This document shows positions 30,856-40,585 of a DNA stretch of 64,000 nt, piece by piece. The position numbers were made by a program, and so were the translations under genes. This DNA is from Bacillota bacterium. Its GTDB lineage: Bacteria > Bacillota > UBA4882 > UBA10575. The first letter of the stretch is position 1, and every line of letters begins with the position of its first letter. The stretch lies in assembly GCA_012839115.1 (NCBI GenBank), contig DUNX01000023.1, positions 1 through 64,000 on the forward strand. The letters are read 5' to 3'. Under the pieces are notes generated by a model. The model saw nothing but the letters and a program-made list of their open reading frames with translations, was not told where the DNA came from and searched no databases.

Positions 30856-32963
30856 TCCGCTCCAGCCTTTTTACAAAACTTCTTGTTACTTACCTCATTG
30901 TTATCCTGCTTTTTTTGTTGATTTTGACCGGCCTGACTTCTCTCTTTTACAACAGGTTTTTTACGGATTTCTATGCCCATTATTTATTGTCCCAAGCCGT
31001 CCAGCTGGCCGGAATTTTGGAGGCAGAGGGCATCATGGATGAGGAGGGTCCGGTCAGGGAGAGAATGATCAATGCCTATGCCGGCCTGATGGGTTCCCGT
31101 GTCTGGCTGCTGAATAAGGAAGGCGACCTGTTGGCGCGGTCCACGGCTCCGCCCTGGATCTTGACTTTAGATGATAAAGGGCTTCGCCTGCCGCGCATGA
31201 GGGTCCGATTCCGCAGGGAAAGGGCGCCGGAGTTCCGGCCTTCCCGGAACCTCCAGGCCGGGCGGGAGCTTTTGACCGGAGGGGAACCGGGAGTCAAGAT
31301 TGTGGAGAGAAAAGGGTTTCCCCCGGAGGACCTGATTGCCTGCGCCCCGGTCCGCCAGGGCGGGGAGATCACCGGCGGAGTGGTACTGCAATCCCCGTTT
31401 GCCCCGGTAAGGATGGCAATTCGCGGTAACCGGAGGTTTTTCGGGACCGCTGCCGGTATTGCCCTTATTGCTGCGGTACTCCTCAGTTATATACTATCCA
31501 ACAGAATCACGGGGCCGTTACGGAAAATGCGCCGGGCCGCCCTGGCCATGGCAGAGGGAGATTTCTCCACCCGGATCCCGGTGGGTTCCAGGGATGAAGT
31601 CGGAGAACTGGCGGGGAGCTTCAACCGTCTCGCCGGGGAACTTGAGAATAAAATATCCGAGCTTTCCCGGGAAAAGGAATGTATCACCACGATTATCACG
31701 AACATGTCCGAAGGGGTAATCGGGATTGACGGCGGGGGGAAAGTGGTTTTTGCCAACCCGCGGGCAGCGGAACTCCTGGAAAATGGCTTCAAGGGCAAGG
31801 AAGGGTATTCTTCCTTTTCCCGTCAGGAAGGGATTACTTTTCAAGAATTCCTCCCCCATTACGAACTCCAGGAACTTATCGATGAATCCTTGACCACAGG
31901 CCAACCCAGGGAAAAAGTCTTGACTATTGCCGCGGGTTCCCTCCGCCGGGGAGCGCCGGGCCGTGTTCTTTCGGTGCGGGCGGAACCAATCACTACCGGG
32001 ATCAGCGGGGTCAGTCCTCACCGAACCGGTATTCACCCCTTTGGTAACAGCCGGTCCGGTGAAAAAAAGGCCAGGGAGGTCAAAACCGGCGACGACCGGC
32101 CCGGCAAGCCATCACCCGGCGGGTGCCGGACCGGGGAAGCGGCGGGCTTAAGCTCCGGTTGTGTGGCGGTGCTTAAGGACATCACCGAGGAGTGGAAATA
32201 CCAGGAGATGCAGAAGGAGTTTGTGGCCAATGTCTCCCATGAATTGAAGACCCCGCTTGCCCTGATCCAGGGGTACCTGGAAGCAATTATGGACGGGCTG
32301 ACCGGTGAACCGGGAAGTGAAGAACGGTTTTTGAATATTATCCATCAGGAGACCGCCAGGTTAAAACGGATGGTCAATGATCTCCTGGCCCTGGCTGCGT
32401 TGGACCGGGGAGAAAGAAAGACCGAACCGGTCAACCTGGAAGAGGTGGCCCGGGATATGCTGGTCCTGGCGGAGAAGGAGGCGGCCAGGAAAAACCTCCA
32501 CTTGGTTCTGGAGGTTGCGCCGGAGGTTCAAGGCCGGGAGGATGGTCACCCCATAATTGTCGCGGCGGGTTATAACCACTTGGCCCAGGTGGTTTTGAAC
32601 CTGCTGGAGAATGCGGTGCGCTATTCGCCGCCTTCCGGGCGGGTTTATATGCGTTTGGGCTTAAGCAAGGTTTCCGGAAACGAAGACGTGAGCAACTTCT
32701 CCCCAGGAGAAGATGGGTATGCCTATTTAAGTGTGGAGGATGAAGGGTGCGGTATCCCAAAAAAGGAATTGCCTTTCATCTGGGATCGCTTTTACCGGGT
32801 TGATAAGGACCGGAGCCGGGAAAAAGGCGGAAGCGGGTTGGGGCTTGCCATTGTCAAGCGGATTGTCGAGTTTTACGGTGGACGGGTTTCTGTCCGGAGC
32901 GAAGAAAGGAAAGGTTCGGCCTTCCGTATTTTTCTGCCCCTGGCAAGAGAGGAGAAAGAATAA
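30852..32963 (+). CDS. Membrane sensor histidine kinase (HAMP-PAS-HisKA-HATPase)
   Basis: A 703-residue kinase. A first membrane helix (LVTYLIVILLFLLILTGLTSLFY) is followed by an outside sensor domain of about 150 residues, and a second helix near residue 200. A HAMP domain (NRITGPLRKMRRAALAMAEG) comes next. A PAS-like domain (GVIGIDGGGKVVFANPRAAEL) is interrupted near its end by a roughly 50-residue hydrophilic, Gly/Pro/Lys-rich insertion (about 383-434). The HisKA box has His463 in VSHELKTPLALI, and the ATPase domain has NLLENAVRYSPP and GSGLGLAIVKRI. The pairing with the adjacent regulator is clear. The signal is unknown, but an envelope or drug signal would fit the neighbours. Confidence 0.93.
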   Translation: MIRSSLFTKLLVTYLIVILLFLLILTGLTSLFYNRFFTDFYAHYLLSQAVQLAGILEAEGIMDEEGPVRERMINAYAGLMGSRVWLLNKEGDLLARSTAPPWILTLDDKGLRLPRMRVRFRRERAPEFRPSRNLQAGRELLTGGEPGVKIVERKGFPPEDLIACAPVRQGGEITGGVVLQSPFAPVRMAIRGNRRFFGTAAGIALIAAVLLSYILSNRITGPLRKMRRAALAMAEGDFSTRIPVGSRDEVGELAGSFNRLAGELENKISELSREKECITTIITNMSEGVIGIDGGGKVVFANPRAAELLENGFKGKEGYSSFSRQEGITFQEFLPHYELQELIDESLTTGQPREKVLTIAAGSLRRGAPGRVLSVRAEPITTGISGVSPHRTGIHPFGNSRSGEKKAREVKTGDDRPGKPSPGGCRTGEAAGLSSGCVAVLKDITEEWKYQEMQKEFVANVSHELKTPLALIQGYLEAIMDGLTGEPGSEERFLNIIHQETARLKRMVNDLLALAALDRGERKTEPVNLEEVARDMLVLAEKEAARKNLHLVLEVAPEVQGREDGHPIIVAAGYNHLAQVVLNLLENAVRYSPPSGRVYMRLGLSKVSGNEDVSNFSPGEDGYAYLSVEDEGCGIPKKELPFIWDRFYRVDKDRSREKGGSGLGLAIVKRIVEFYGGRVSVRSEERKGSAFRIFLPLAREEKE

Positions 32964-33086
32964 TCTCTCAATCTTCATCAATAGATATACGGTTGTATGG
33001 TCCAAAGTACAGGTGTGCGTTGCGCCGGGTACGGCGGCAATACTCCGTGACCAGGGCGTGACCGGGCAGGGAGGTGAGAAAAACCG

Positions 33087-34406
33087 GTGGAAAAAAACCG
33101 GAACATACCGTCGGCCGGGAGTTTATGCTTTTACCGGCGAATAACCGCCTGCCTGCTCCTGCTTTTTCTTGCGGGACCGGGGACCTCCCGGGCGGCGGAA
33201 GATCTTTGGGATATGGAAAAAGTGGTGACAACCGCCCTGCGTCAGAGTGAAATTGCGATCAGGGCGGCGGAGAACCTGTACCAAAAAGAGCTCGAACTGA
33301 AGATGGCCAGATCTTTCTCCCGCGGCCGGGCCGGTGTTGGCGCGGGTGTAACGGCCGTTCCGGCGACTGGCAGGGATTACACCGTCACCGGCCGGCCTGA
33401 GCTCAGCATTGAGCTTCCTGTTACCTCCCGGCTGAAACTGGGCGCAAAATGGAACCCGGATGAACAGACCACAGTGTCGCTGGATTATGAACTGCTGGCG
33501 GAGGATACAAAGACGGCCGGGGCACGGCGGGCTTTGGCCATGGCAAAGCTGGAATACGAAAAGATCATGGTCACCCTGGAACTACAGGTCCGGAAGGAAT
33601 ATATCGACCTTTTGTCGGCTTTCAAGAACCGGCGCCGGGCTGAAGAAGAACTGGCGGTGATTGCGGATTATCACAAAATTGTCCAGCGCCGTTTTGACCA
33701 GGGATTTCTCTCCGAGGCGGATTTACGCAGTAGTGAGGGAGAACTGCTCCGGGCCGGGCTGCAATTGAAGAGAAGCGAGCTTCAGGAAGAAAGGGCCCGG
33801 CTCAACCTTTCCCGGCTTTTGCAAAACGATCTTTCCCAGGTCCAATTTGCAGAGTTGCCGGAGTTTCCTGTAGTTGAGGCGGAAAAGGAAAAATTGCTGG
33901 CGGAAGCCCTGGCCAACAATGTTGATCTGCAGCAAGCCCGGATGCAATTGGCGGTTGCCCGTGAAGAATTGGCAAGGGTACACCGGAACCACCCGGTTAT
34001 TTCTCTGGGGGTAACCGCAGGGAAAGAGGAGCGACCTGCGGTCTCTGCCGGATTTTCCTGGACAATAGGTTTTGACCGGCGGCAACAGTTGGAGATTAAC
34101 CGGATCAATGTGGAACAGGGGGAACGGGCGGTCCAAAGCACCGTAACTGCTGTGGAGGACCGGGTGGCCGCTGCGCTTGCCGATTTTGAACTGGAACGGC
34201 AAGCCATGGCCTGGTTGGAACTGCAGTGGCAGGAGGCGGAACGGACCTACCGGGGGATGGAGATCCGGTTTGCCGCCGGCGAGTTACGTGCGGTGGAACT
34301 GGAAAAAGCGCGTTTAGCCCGGGACGAGGCTTTCCAGGATTATCTCGAGGGTTGGAACAGGACGTGGAAGGCTTGGTATACTCTGTTGGCGGTCATCGCC
34401 GCATAG
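33087..34406 (+). CDS. TolC family outer-membrane efflux protein
   Basis: A 439-residue exported protein whose signal peptide (ITACLLLLFLAGPGTSRA) precedes a body of long amphipathic helices. These include VEKEKLLAEALANNVDLQQAR-like stretches and a repeat of the same architecture, as in TolC/OEP-family trimeric channels. TolC forms the outer-membrane exit duct of tripartite pumps, so its presence implies an outer membrane. It lies immediately before MacA- and MacB-like genes. The GTG start has GGGAGGTGAG 9 bases upstream. Confidence 0.85.
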   Translation: MEKNRNIPSAGSLCFYRRITACLLLLFLAGPGTSRAAEDLWDMEKVVTTALRQSEIAIRAAENLYQKELELKMARSFSRGRAGVGAGVTAVPATGRDYTVTGRPELSIELPVTSRLKLGAKWNPDEQTTVSLDYELLAEDTKTAGARRALAMAKLEYEKIMVTLELQVRKEYIDLLSAFKNRRRAEEELAVIADYHKIVQRRFDQGFLSEADLRSSEGELLRAGLQLKRSELQEERARLNLSRLLQNDLSQVQFAELPEFPVVEAEKEKLLAEALANNVDLQQARMQLAVAREELARVHRNHPVISLGVTAGKEERPAVSAGFSWTIGFDRRQQLEINRINVEQGERAVQSTVTAVEDRVAAALADFELERQAMAWLELQWQEAERTYRGMEIRFAAGELRAVELEKARLARDEAFQDYLEGWNRTWKAWYTLLAVIAA

Positions 34407-34421
34407 AACGGGGGGAGGAGC

Positions 34422-35903
34422 GTGAGACGACCAGGGAAATTAATAATTCTACTGGTTGCCGCCGGGGTTTTGGCCGGGGGATGGCTAGTATGGGGGATAA
34501 TTGCCAGAAAGGCGGGAAGAACGCCCCAGTATGTGACCACCCGGGTAACCCGTGGTACAATCATGTCGGCAGTGGACGCCACGGGTGAACTCAAACACGG
34601 CCGGCAGGAATATATCTACTGGGAAGTGACAGGCACCGTAACCCAATTGCTGGTCGGCGCCGGCGATACGGTCCGTGAAGGACAACTGCTGGCCAGGTTG
34701 GAGTCGCAGGAGGCCCGGGACCGTTTGGCCGATGCCAAGGACAGCCTGGAAATCGCCAGGATTAAACTGTCCAAGGCGGAGGAGGCCTTTAAAACCGCCC
34801 GTCAGGATGCGGAGTTGCAATATGAAAGGGCCAAAGCAGATTTGGCCGCCGCCGTCCTGCGCCTGGAGGAAATAAAGGAAGGCGCCGGCGCTCCGGAACT
34901 GGAAACAGCCAGGAGTAATCTGCGGGCGGCCGAAAGGGCTTATCAGGCGGCGGAGAAGGAATTTGCCCTGAATGAACAGCTCTTTGCCGAAGGGCTGGTC
35001 GCCAAGAAAGAATATGACGATTCCTTACAGGCATTGGAGGCGGCCCGGGATCAGGTGACCACCGCCCGCCTCCGGTTGGAAGATCTGATGAAACCCCCAG
35101 ACGAGAAAGAACTTGCCGTGGCCGGGGCCGCGGTCAGGCAGGCGGAGATAAATCTGCTATTGGCCGAACGGCAGTTGGAAACAGTCGAAACCCACAGGTA
35201 TGAAGAGTTGACCGCAGCGCAACTGGAATACAGGAAACACCAACGAGTCCTGGCTGAAGCCGAGAAGCTGGTGGAGAGTTTGCATCTACGGGCGCCGTTT
35301 ACCGGGTTGGTTTTGACGATCAACGCCGCGGAGGGCGAAGAAGTGGTTGCCACTTCCCGCGGACAGGAGACCTTTTTGCCCTTTATGATCCTGGCTTCCC
35401 ATGACCGCTGGGAGGTCCAGGCCTATGTAAACGAAGAGGATGTGGTCAAAATCACCCTGGGAATGCCGGCTGAGATCGCTTTATTGGCCAAAGAAGACCG
35501 GGTTTTTGCCGGCCGGGTTTCTTCCGTCGGAGCGGAAGCCAGGGTTTCCAGTAACATCGTTACATATCCGGTCACCGTCCAGATGGAAGAGAGCGCAGAA
35601 TTTTTCCGCCCCGGGATGTCGGCGGATCTTCTTATTATTATTGAACAAAAAGAAGATGTCCTGATCCTGCCCCAGGCGGCGATTACAAAAAAGGGTGGCC
35701 GCAGCATGGCACAGGTCTTGCAGAACGGCAAAACCCAACTGGTCCCGGTGGAAACCGGGATCACCGGCAACGGTATGGTGGAGATCCGTTCCGGGCTGGA
35801 CGAAGGGGCGGAAGTGGTTACCGGGGTCAGAGAAGCCGCAGCTCCCGGGGGGCGGCCCCCGGCTGTCAGAGTGAATTTCCCCGGGATCCGGATCCGGAGG
35901 TGA
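34422..35903 (+). CDS. MacA-like periplasmic adaptor (HlyD/RND membrane fusion family)
   Basis: Membrane fusion protein of 493 residues that bridges the inner-membrane pump and the TolC channel. One N-terminal membrane segment (LIILLVAAGVLAGGWLVWGI) anchors it. A biotinyl-lipoyl-like half (VTQLLVGAGDTVREGQLLARL) pairs with its partner (HLRAPFTGLVLTINAAEGEE) on either side of a very long coiled-coil hairpin (residues about 100-280). This is longer than in E. coli MacA, in line with a deep span. A beta-barrel and C-terminal domain follow. It lies between tolC and macB-like genes, 15 bp after the former. Confidence 0.9.
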   Translation: MRRPGKLIILLVAAGVLAGGWLVWGIIARKAGRTPQYVTTRVTRGTIMSAVDATGELKHGRQEYIYWEVTGTVTQLLVGAGDTVREGQLLARLESQEARDRLADAKDSLEIARIKLSKAEEAFKTARQDAELQYERAKADLAAAVLRLEEIKEGAGAPELETARSNLRAAERAYQAAEKEFALNEQLFAEGLVAKKEYDDSLQALEAARDQVTTARLRLEDLMKPPDEKELAVAGAAVRQAEINLLLAERQLETVETHRYEELTAAQLEYRKHQRVLAEAEKLVESLHLRAPFTGLVLTINAAEGEEVVATSRGQETFLPFMILASHDRWEVQAYVNEEDVVKITLGMPAEIALLAKEDRVFAGRVSSVGAEARVSSNIVTYPVTVQMEESAEFFRPGMSADLLIIIEQKEDVLILPQAAITKKGGRSMAQVLQNGKTQLVPVETGITGNGMVEIRSGLDEGAEVVTGVREAAAPGGRPPAVRVNFPGIRIRR

Positions 35904-35907
35904 ACAG

Positions 35908-36660
35908 GTGATTAGTGTTACCGGTCTCTCAAAGATCTACCAAACCGGCCGGGTTCAGGTAACCGCCTTAACTGAGGTCACTTTCCCGATTAGAGCCGGC
36001 GAATTCGTTGCGATTATGGGGCCTTCCGGCTCCGGTAAATCCACGTTAATGAATATCCTCGGCTGCCTTGACCTTCCCACTGCCGGTTCCTACCGCCTGG
36101 CGGGGCGGGAGATTAGCGGGCTGTCCCCCGGGGAGCTGGCAGGAATCCGCAACCGGGAACTGGGGTTTATTTTTCAATCCTTCAACCTGCTCCCCCGGTT
36201 GAATGCCTGGCGTAACGTGGAGTTGCCCTTGATTTATGGGGGTATTTCTTCCCGGGAAAGGCGGGAACGGGCGTTGGCCCTCCTTGCTACAGTGGGTTTG
36301 GCGGACCGGGCCGAACACCGGCCGCAGGAGTTGTCCGGCGGGGAGCAGCAGAGGATTGCCATCGCGCGGGCTCTCGCCAACCGGCCGGCGGTTATCTTGG
36401 CTGACGAACCCACCGGCAACCTTGATACCAAAGCCAGCCGGGAGATTATGAAACTCTTTACCGCCTTGCATCAAGAGGGCAAGACGATTGTCATGATTAC
36501 CCATGACCCGGAGATTGCCGTTTTTGCCGGGCGTGTTCTCTATTTCCGCGACGGCCGTCTCCGCCGGGATTTATTGACTGTGGACCCGCAGACAGGCGAG
36601 GCTTTTACCGCCCGGGATTTAATCGACCGGTTGCACGGGGAGGAAGAGGGGATGCCATGA
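35908..36660 (+). CDS. MacB-like ABC transporter ATP-binding protein
   Basis: ATPase subunit of 250 residues in the MacB/LolD-type clade. Walker [10 protein letters not shown] is at residues 38-46, the signature LSGGEQQR at 142-149, and Walker [13 protein letters not shown] at 162-173. The GTG start has GGAGGT upstream. The stop overlaps the next gene's start (ATGA), so the permease is translationally coupled. In E. coli the ATPase and permease are fused in one MacB; here they are separate, as in many Firmicutes. Confidence 0.94.
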   Translation: MISVTGLSKIYQTGRVQVTALTEVTFPIRAGEFVAIMGPSGSGKSTLMNILGCLDLPTAGSYRLAGREISGLSPGELAGIRNRELGFIFQSFNLLPRLNAWRNVELPLIYGGISSRERRERALALLATVGLADRAEHRPQELSGGEQQRIAIARALANRPAVILADEPTGNLDTKASREIMKLFTALHQEGKTIVMITHDPEIAVFAGRVLYFRDGRLRRDLLTVDPQTGEAFTARDLIDRLHGEEEGMP

Positions 36661-37886
36661 AAATTATGAAGATCCGGGATAACTTACAAATGTCCCTGGA
36701 AGGGCTGACCGGCAACCCCCTCCGCTCGATTCTTACCACTTTAGGGGTGATCATCGGTGTCACCGCGGTTATTGTCATGACAGCCCTGGGCGAAGGAGCT
36801 TCCCGGCAGGTAACCGCAGGTATTGAGGGCCTGGGCTCAAACCTCCTAATCATCACCCCGGGACGCACCGGCAGAAGGAGCCGGGAACTGGGGGCGGCTG
36901 GCAGCGCTACCACCGTCACCAGTGATCTCCTGCCGGTCCTGGAGAGGGAATTGGCTGGAGAGGGTGGGGAACTCTTCCGTGGCATGGCCCCCGAAGTCCG
37001 GCAGGCACTGCCGGTCCGGAATGCCGGCCTTAGTATCACCACGAATGTCTTGGGCGTTACCCCCGCTTACCCGGGTGTCAGGGGTTATGCCCTGGAGGAA
37101 GGGGCTTTTTTCACTGAAGACGATCTGGAGAGGCGGAACCGCCTGGCGGTACTGGGAAAAGCCACGGCGGAAGAGCTTTTTGGCGAAGAATTGCCGGTGG
37201 GACGGGTGATCCGGATCGCCAACAACCGTTTTACGGTTATTGGTGTTTTGGCCGAACGGGGTTACTCCGGCTTTTCCCATCTGGATGATTTGGTTTTAGT
37301 CCCCCTGACTACTGCCCAGCGCAGGCTCTTTGGGCATAACCGGCTGCACAGCATCTACCTGGAGGTGGTGGATTCCCGGTCCATGGAGACTGCCTATGCC
37401 CGGATCGACCGGATCTTACGCGGGTATTTCCAGGAGGAGACGGCCTATTCCTTAAGTAATCAGGTGCAGATGCTTGAGACCATTCAGAGTACAACCCGGA
37501 CCTTCACCCTCCTGCTGGCGGGGATCGCCAGTGTCTCCCTGTTGGTTGGAGGGATCGGGATCATGAATATCATGCTGGTTTCAGTGACCGAACGGATCCG
37601 GGAAATTGGGATTCGCAAAGCACTGGGCGCGCAAAGACGCGAAATCCTCCTGCAGTTTTTATTCGAAGCCATAGTATTAAGCCTGGCCGGCGGGGGGCTC
37701 GGGATCTTACTGGGCCTGGCCGGTTCCCGGCTGGCGGCGCTCTTCGGAGGCTGGCCGGCGGTTGTCTCCTTGAAAGCCGTCCTGCTCGCCTTCGGTTTTG
37801 CCTTGGCGGTCGGCCTTTTCTTTGGCGTTTATCCCGCGTATAAGGCCTCGTTGCTGCCGCCGGCGGAAGCCTTGCGCCATGAGTGA
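36657..37886 (+). CDS. MacB-like ABC transporter permease (FtsX family)
   Basis: Permease of 409 residues with four membrane helices and a large outside domain between helix 1 and helix 2. The family pattern is MSLEGLTGNPLRSILTTLGVIIG at the start, and MLVSVTERIREIGIRKALGA after helix 2. The C-terminal FtsX part has the usual GFALAVGLFFGVYPAYKA. MacB-type machines use mechanotransmission to drive export of peptides, siderophores or drugs through TolC; here the substrate is unknown. It is the last gene of the cluster. Confidence 0.94.
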   Translation: MKIMKIRDNLQMSLEGLTGNPLRSILTTLGVIIGVTAVIVMTALGEGASRQVTAGIEGLGSNLLIITPGRTGRRSRELGAAGSATTVTSDLLPVLERELAGEGGELFRGMAPEVRQALPVRNAGLSITTNVLGVTPAYPGVRGYALEEGAFFTEDDLERRNRLAVLGKATAEELFGEELPVGRVIRIANNRFTVIGVLAERGYSGFSHLDDLVLVPLTTAQRRLFGHNRLHSIYLEVVDSRSMETAYARIDRILRGYFQEETAYSLSNQVQMLETIQSTTRTFTLLLAGIASVSLLVGGIGIMNIMLVSVTERIREIGIRKALGAQRREILLQFLFEAIVLSLAGGGLGILLGLAGSRLAALFGGWPAVVSLKAVLLAFGFALAVGLFFGVYPAYKASLLPPAEALRHE

Positions 37887-37892
37887 GCCTGC

Positions 37893-37921
37893 TTGCGCCG
37901 GCTAAAGGAAAATGCTATAAT
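37893..37921 (+). promoter_or_regulatory. Probable promoter of lepA
   Basis: TTGCGC at 37893-37898, a 17-bp spacer and a perfect TATAAT at 37916-37921. It is just after the permease gene and about 160 bp before lepA. Confidence 0.5.
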
Positions 37922-38082
37922 CGTTACGTTGCCGTAGCGCGCTGGTGATTACGGATCATTTACCTGATTACGCATTCATTATCTGTTGCGTATCCTTTAT
38001 ATGAATCTAGGCAATGAATAATAGTCCCGCGTCTGCCGGGACGATCAGCAAAGTTATAGCCCTGGAAAGGAAGGACGTTTGC

Positions 38083-39885
38083 ATGGACCAGGCTCGGATC
38101 CGGAATTTCTGCATCATTGCCCATATTGATCACGGGAAATCGACTCTGGCCGACCGGTTATTGGAGTATACCGGTGCGGTCAGCGCCAGGAAAATGGTGG
38201 CCCAAGTCCTGGACTCCATGGATCTCGAGAGGGAACGGGGGATCACCATCAAAGCCCGGGCAGTCCGCCTTATTTACCGGGCGGAGGACGGCCGGGAATA
38301 CGTGTTGAACCTGATTGATACCCCGGGCCATGTTGACTTTTCTTATGAAGTTTCCCGGTCGTTGGCAGCCTGTGAAGGTGCATTACTGGTTGTCGATGCG
38401 GCCCAGGGAATTCAGGCCCAGACCATCGCCAACCTTTACCTGGCGCTCGAACATGATCTGGAGATCATCCCGGTCATCAATAAGATAGATCTACCCGGCG
38501 CCGAACCGGAAAGGGTTTTGAAAGAACTGGCGGATATCGGCGGGTTCACCAGGGAGGAGGTTTTGACCGCCAGCGCCAAAACGGGCCTTGGGACAAAAGA
38601 AGTTTTGGAAGCCATTGTCCGGCGGATTCCCCCGCCCCGGGGCAGTTTAGAATCCCCTGCACAAGCCCTGGTCTTTGATTCGCATTTCGATTCTTACCGG
38701 GGGGTCATTGCCTACCTGCGGATGGTCAACGGCCGGTTGCGAACAGGGGAAAAAATCAAGACCATGGCGACGGGGAAAGAATTTGAAGTCACGGAACTGG
38801 GGGTTTTTACCCCGGAGATGGAACCGGTGGAAGAATTGGGTCCGGGAGAGGTCGGGTATTTAATTGCCGGGATTAAAGACGTCCGCGACAGCCGCGTTGG
38901 CGACACCATAACCTCTGCGGAACGCCCGGCGGAAAAGCCGCTCCCTGGTTACAAACCGGTCCAGCCCATGGTTTTTTGCGGGTTTTACCCCGTGGAAAAC
39001 GATGGTTACGAAGACCTCCGGGAGGCCTTGGACCGCCTGCAGTTGAACGACGCGGCATTGGTCTTTGAGGCGGAGTCCTCCAATGCTTTGGGCTTCGGTT
39101 TCCGCTGCGGCTTCCTGGGTCTTTTGCATATGGAGATCGTCCAGGAACGGTTGGAGCGGGAATACGGCCTCAATATCATCGCCACCTCTCCCAGTGTGGT
39201 CTTCCGGGCTTACCTGAAGAAAAACGACGAAGTCCTTGAAATCCGTAACCCGTCGGAGCTCCCGCCGGCCGGAGAGATCGAGCGCCTGGAAGAGCCGTTT
39301 GTCAAGGCCAGTATTATTTTAGCCAGCGATTATGTGGGGACCATCATGGAGCTTTGCCAGGAGAAAAGAGGTGTCTACCAGAGTATGGAGTACCTTACTC
39401 CGGAACGGGTGTTGCTCCAATACCACCTGCCATTTGCCGAGATTTTATTGGACTTCTTCGATAAACTGAAATCACGGTCACGGGGTTACGCCTCGTTGGA
39501 TTATGAATTTATGGGTTATAGACCTTCCGACCTGGTCAAGCTGGATATCCTCCTAAACGGGAAACCGGTGGACGCCCTCTCCGCCATCATCCACCAGGAA
39601 AAAGCCTATCACCGGGGGAAGCAATTGGTCCAAAAACTAAAGGAGATCATCCCCAGGCAACTCTATGAAGTACCCATTCAGGCCGCCATCGGCAGCCGGG
39701 TGATTGCCCGGGAGACCGTAAAGGCGATCCGTAAAGATGTTTTGGCCAAGTGTTACGGCGGGGACGTGACGAGAAAGCGCAAGCTCTTGGAGAAACAGAA
39801 GGAAGGGAAAAAACGCCTGAAGCAACTGGGGACCGTGGAAGTACCCCAGGAGGCGTTTTTGGCCGTGCTCAAGATTGACGATTGA
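38083..39885 (+). CDS. lepA: Elongation factor 4 (back-translocating GTPase LepA)
   Basis: Translation GTPase of 600 residues. The G1 motif AHIDHGKST is at residues 13-21, followed by DTPGHVDF and the G4 NKIDLPGA. The C-terminal domain unique to LepA ([26 protein letters not shown]) is present. It acts on ribosomes under stress and in late assembly. The start at ATG 38083 is chosen because AGGAAGGA precedes it and [14 protein letters not shown] matches family N-termini. In many Firmicutes lepA is next to hemW and hrcA, as here. Confidence 0.97.
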   Translation: MDQARIRNFCIIAHIDHGKSTLADRLLEYTGAVSARKMVAQVLDSMDLERERGITIKARAVRLIYRAEDGREYVLNLIDTPGHVDFSYEVSRSLAACEGALLVVDAAQGIQAQTIANLYLALEHDLEIIPVINKIDLPGAEPERVLKELADIGGFTREEVLTASAKTGLGTKEVLEAIVRRIPPPRGSLESPAQALVFDSHFDSYRGVIAYLRMVNGRLRTGEKIKTMATGKEFEVTELGVFTPEMEPVEELGPGEVGYLIAGIKDVRDSRVGDTITSAERPAEKPLPGYKPVQPMVFCGFYPVENDGYEDLREALDRLQLNDAALVFEAESSNALGFGFRCGFLGLLHMEIVQERLEREYGLNIIATSPSVVFRAYLKKNDEVLEIRNPSELPPAGEIERLEEPFVKASIILASDYVGTIMELCQEKRGVYQSMEYLTPERVLLQYHLPFAEILLDFFDKLKSRSRGYASLDYEFMGYRPSDLVKLDILLNGKPVDALSAIIHQEKAYHRGKQLVQKLKEIIPRQLYEVPIQAAIGSRVIARETVKAIRKDVLAKCYGGDVTRKRKLLEKQKEGKKRLKQLGTVEVPQEAFLAVLKIDD

Positions 39886-39929
39886 CCGGCCTATATATGC
39901 CTGTATAACTATGGTATATACGGCCGGCG

Positions 39930-40451
39930 CTATTTCTTCTTGTCCTGTACGATGAAGCCCCCCTGTGTCCGGCGTGCGTCGAAGATGGTGACAAAGGCAC
40001 GGGGATCGGTCTCCTCCAGCAGCGCCAGTAAGCGGGGGATCTCTTTCCGGCGGGTGGTGATATTGAGAATGTAGCGGGGGCCGGATCTCCCCTGGCCTTC
40101 CAGGACAGTGACGCCGAAATTATTCTCGCGCAAAAGACTGATTAATTTCCCGGAATGGGTTTTCGGAATCACCTGTACCAGATTATACCCGACTGCCAGG
40201 CGCTCCTCCAGCCAGCCGCCGGCAATTGTTCCGCAGGAAAAGCCAAGGGCGTAAGCGATGATTTTCCAAGGCTCATTTAGATGCTGCACCACCCGGCCCA
40301 GGGCCAGGATATAGATACTGACCTCGAAAAAACCGGTGAACGCGGCGCGGACGCGTTCACCGCGCATGAGCATTAGCACACGGAAGGTAGCCAGACTGAC
40401 GTCAATAATGCGGGCGAAAAAAATAAACAGGGTATTCGCTAAGGCATCCAT
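39930..40451 (-). CDS. UPF0316 family membrane protein (DUF5698/DUF2179)
   Basis: A 173-residue protein with three N-terminal membrane helices (for example ANTLFIFFARIIDVSLATFRVLML) and a soluble C-terminal DUF2179-like domain (GRSGPRYILNITTRRKEIPRL). The family is widespread in Firmicutes and has no established role. The start is the internal ATG at 40451, with AAAAAAGGAG upstream. It is inserted in reverse between lepA and hemW, facing lepA over a 44-bp gap. That gap contains an inverted repeat with CCGGCC/GGCCGG ends. Confidence 0.85.
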   Translation of the reverse strand: MDALANTLFIFFARIIDVSLATFRVLMLMRGERVRAAFTGFFEVSIYILALGRVVQHLNEPWKIIAYALGFSCGTIAGGWLEERLAVGYNLVQVIPKTHSGKLISLLRENNFGVTVLEGQGRSGPRYILNITTRRKEIPRLLALLEETDPRAFVTIFDARRTQGGFIVQDKKK

Positions 40452-40585
40452 GACATGCACTCCTTTTTTGTTCAACCGAGCCGGTCTTCTCAAGTATTCA
40501 GCAATTATAAACAGGAGCTTATATCACAAATAATAACTTACAATTAATGTACCTTTAACAAATAAAACTGTCAAGGGGGAAAGAG

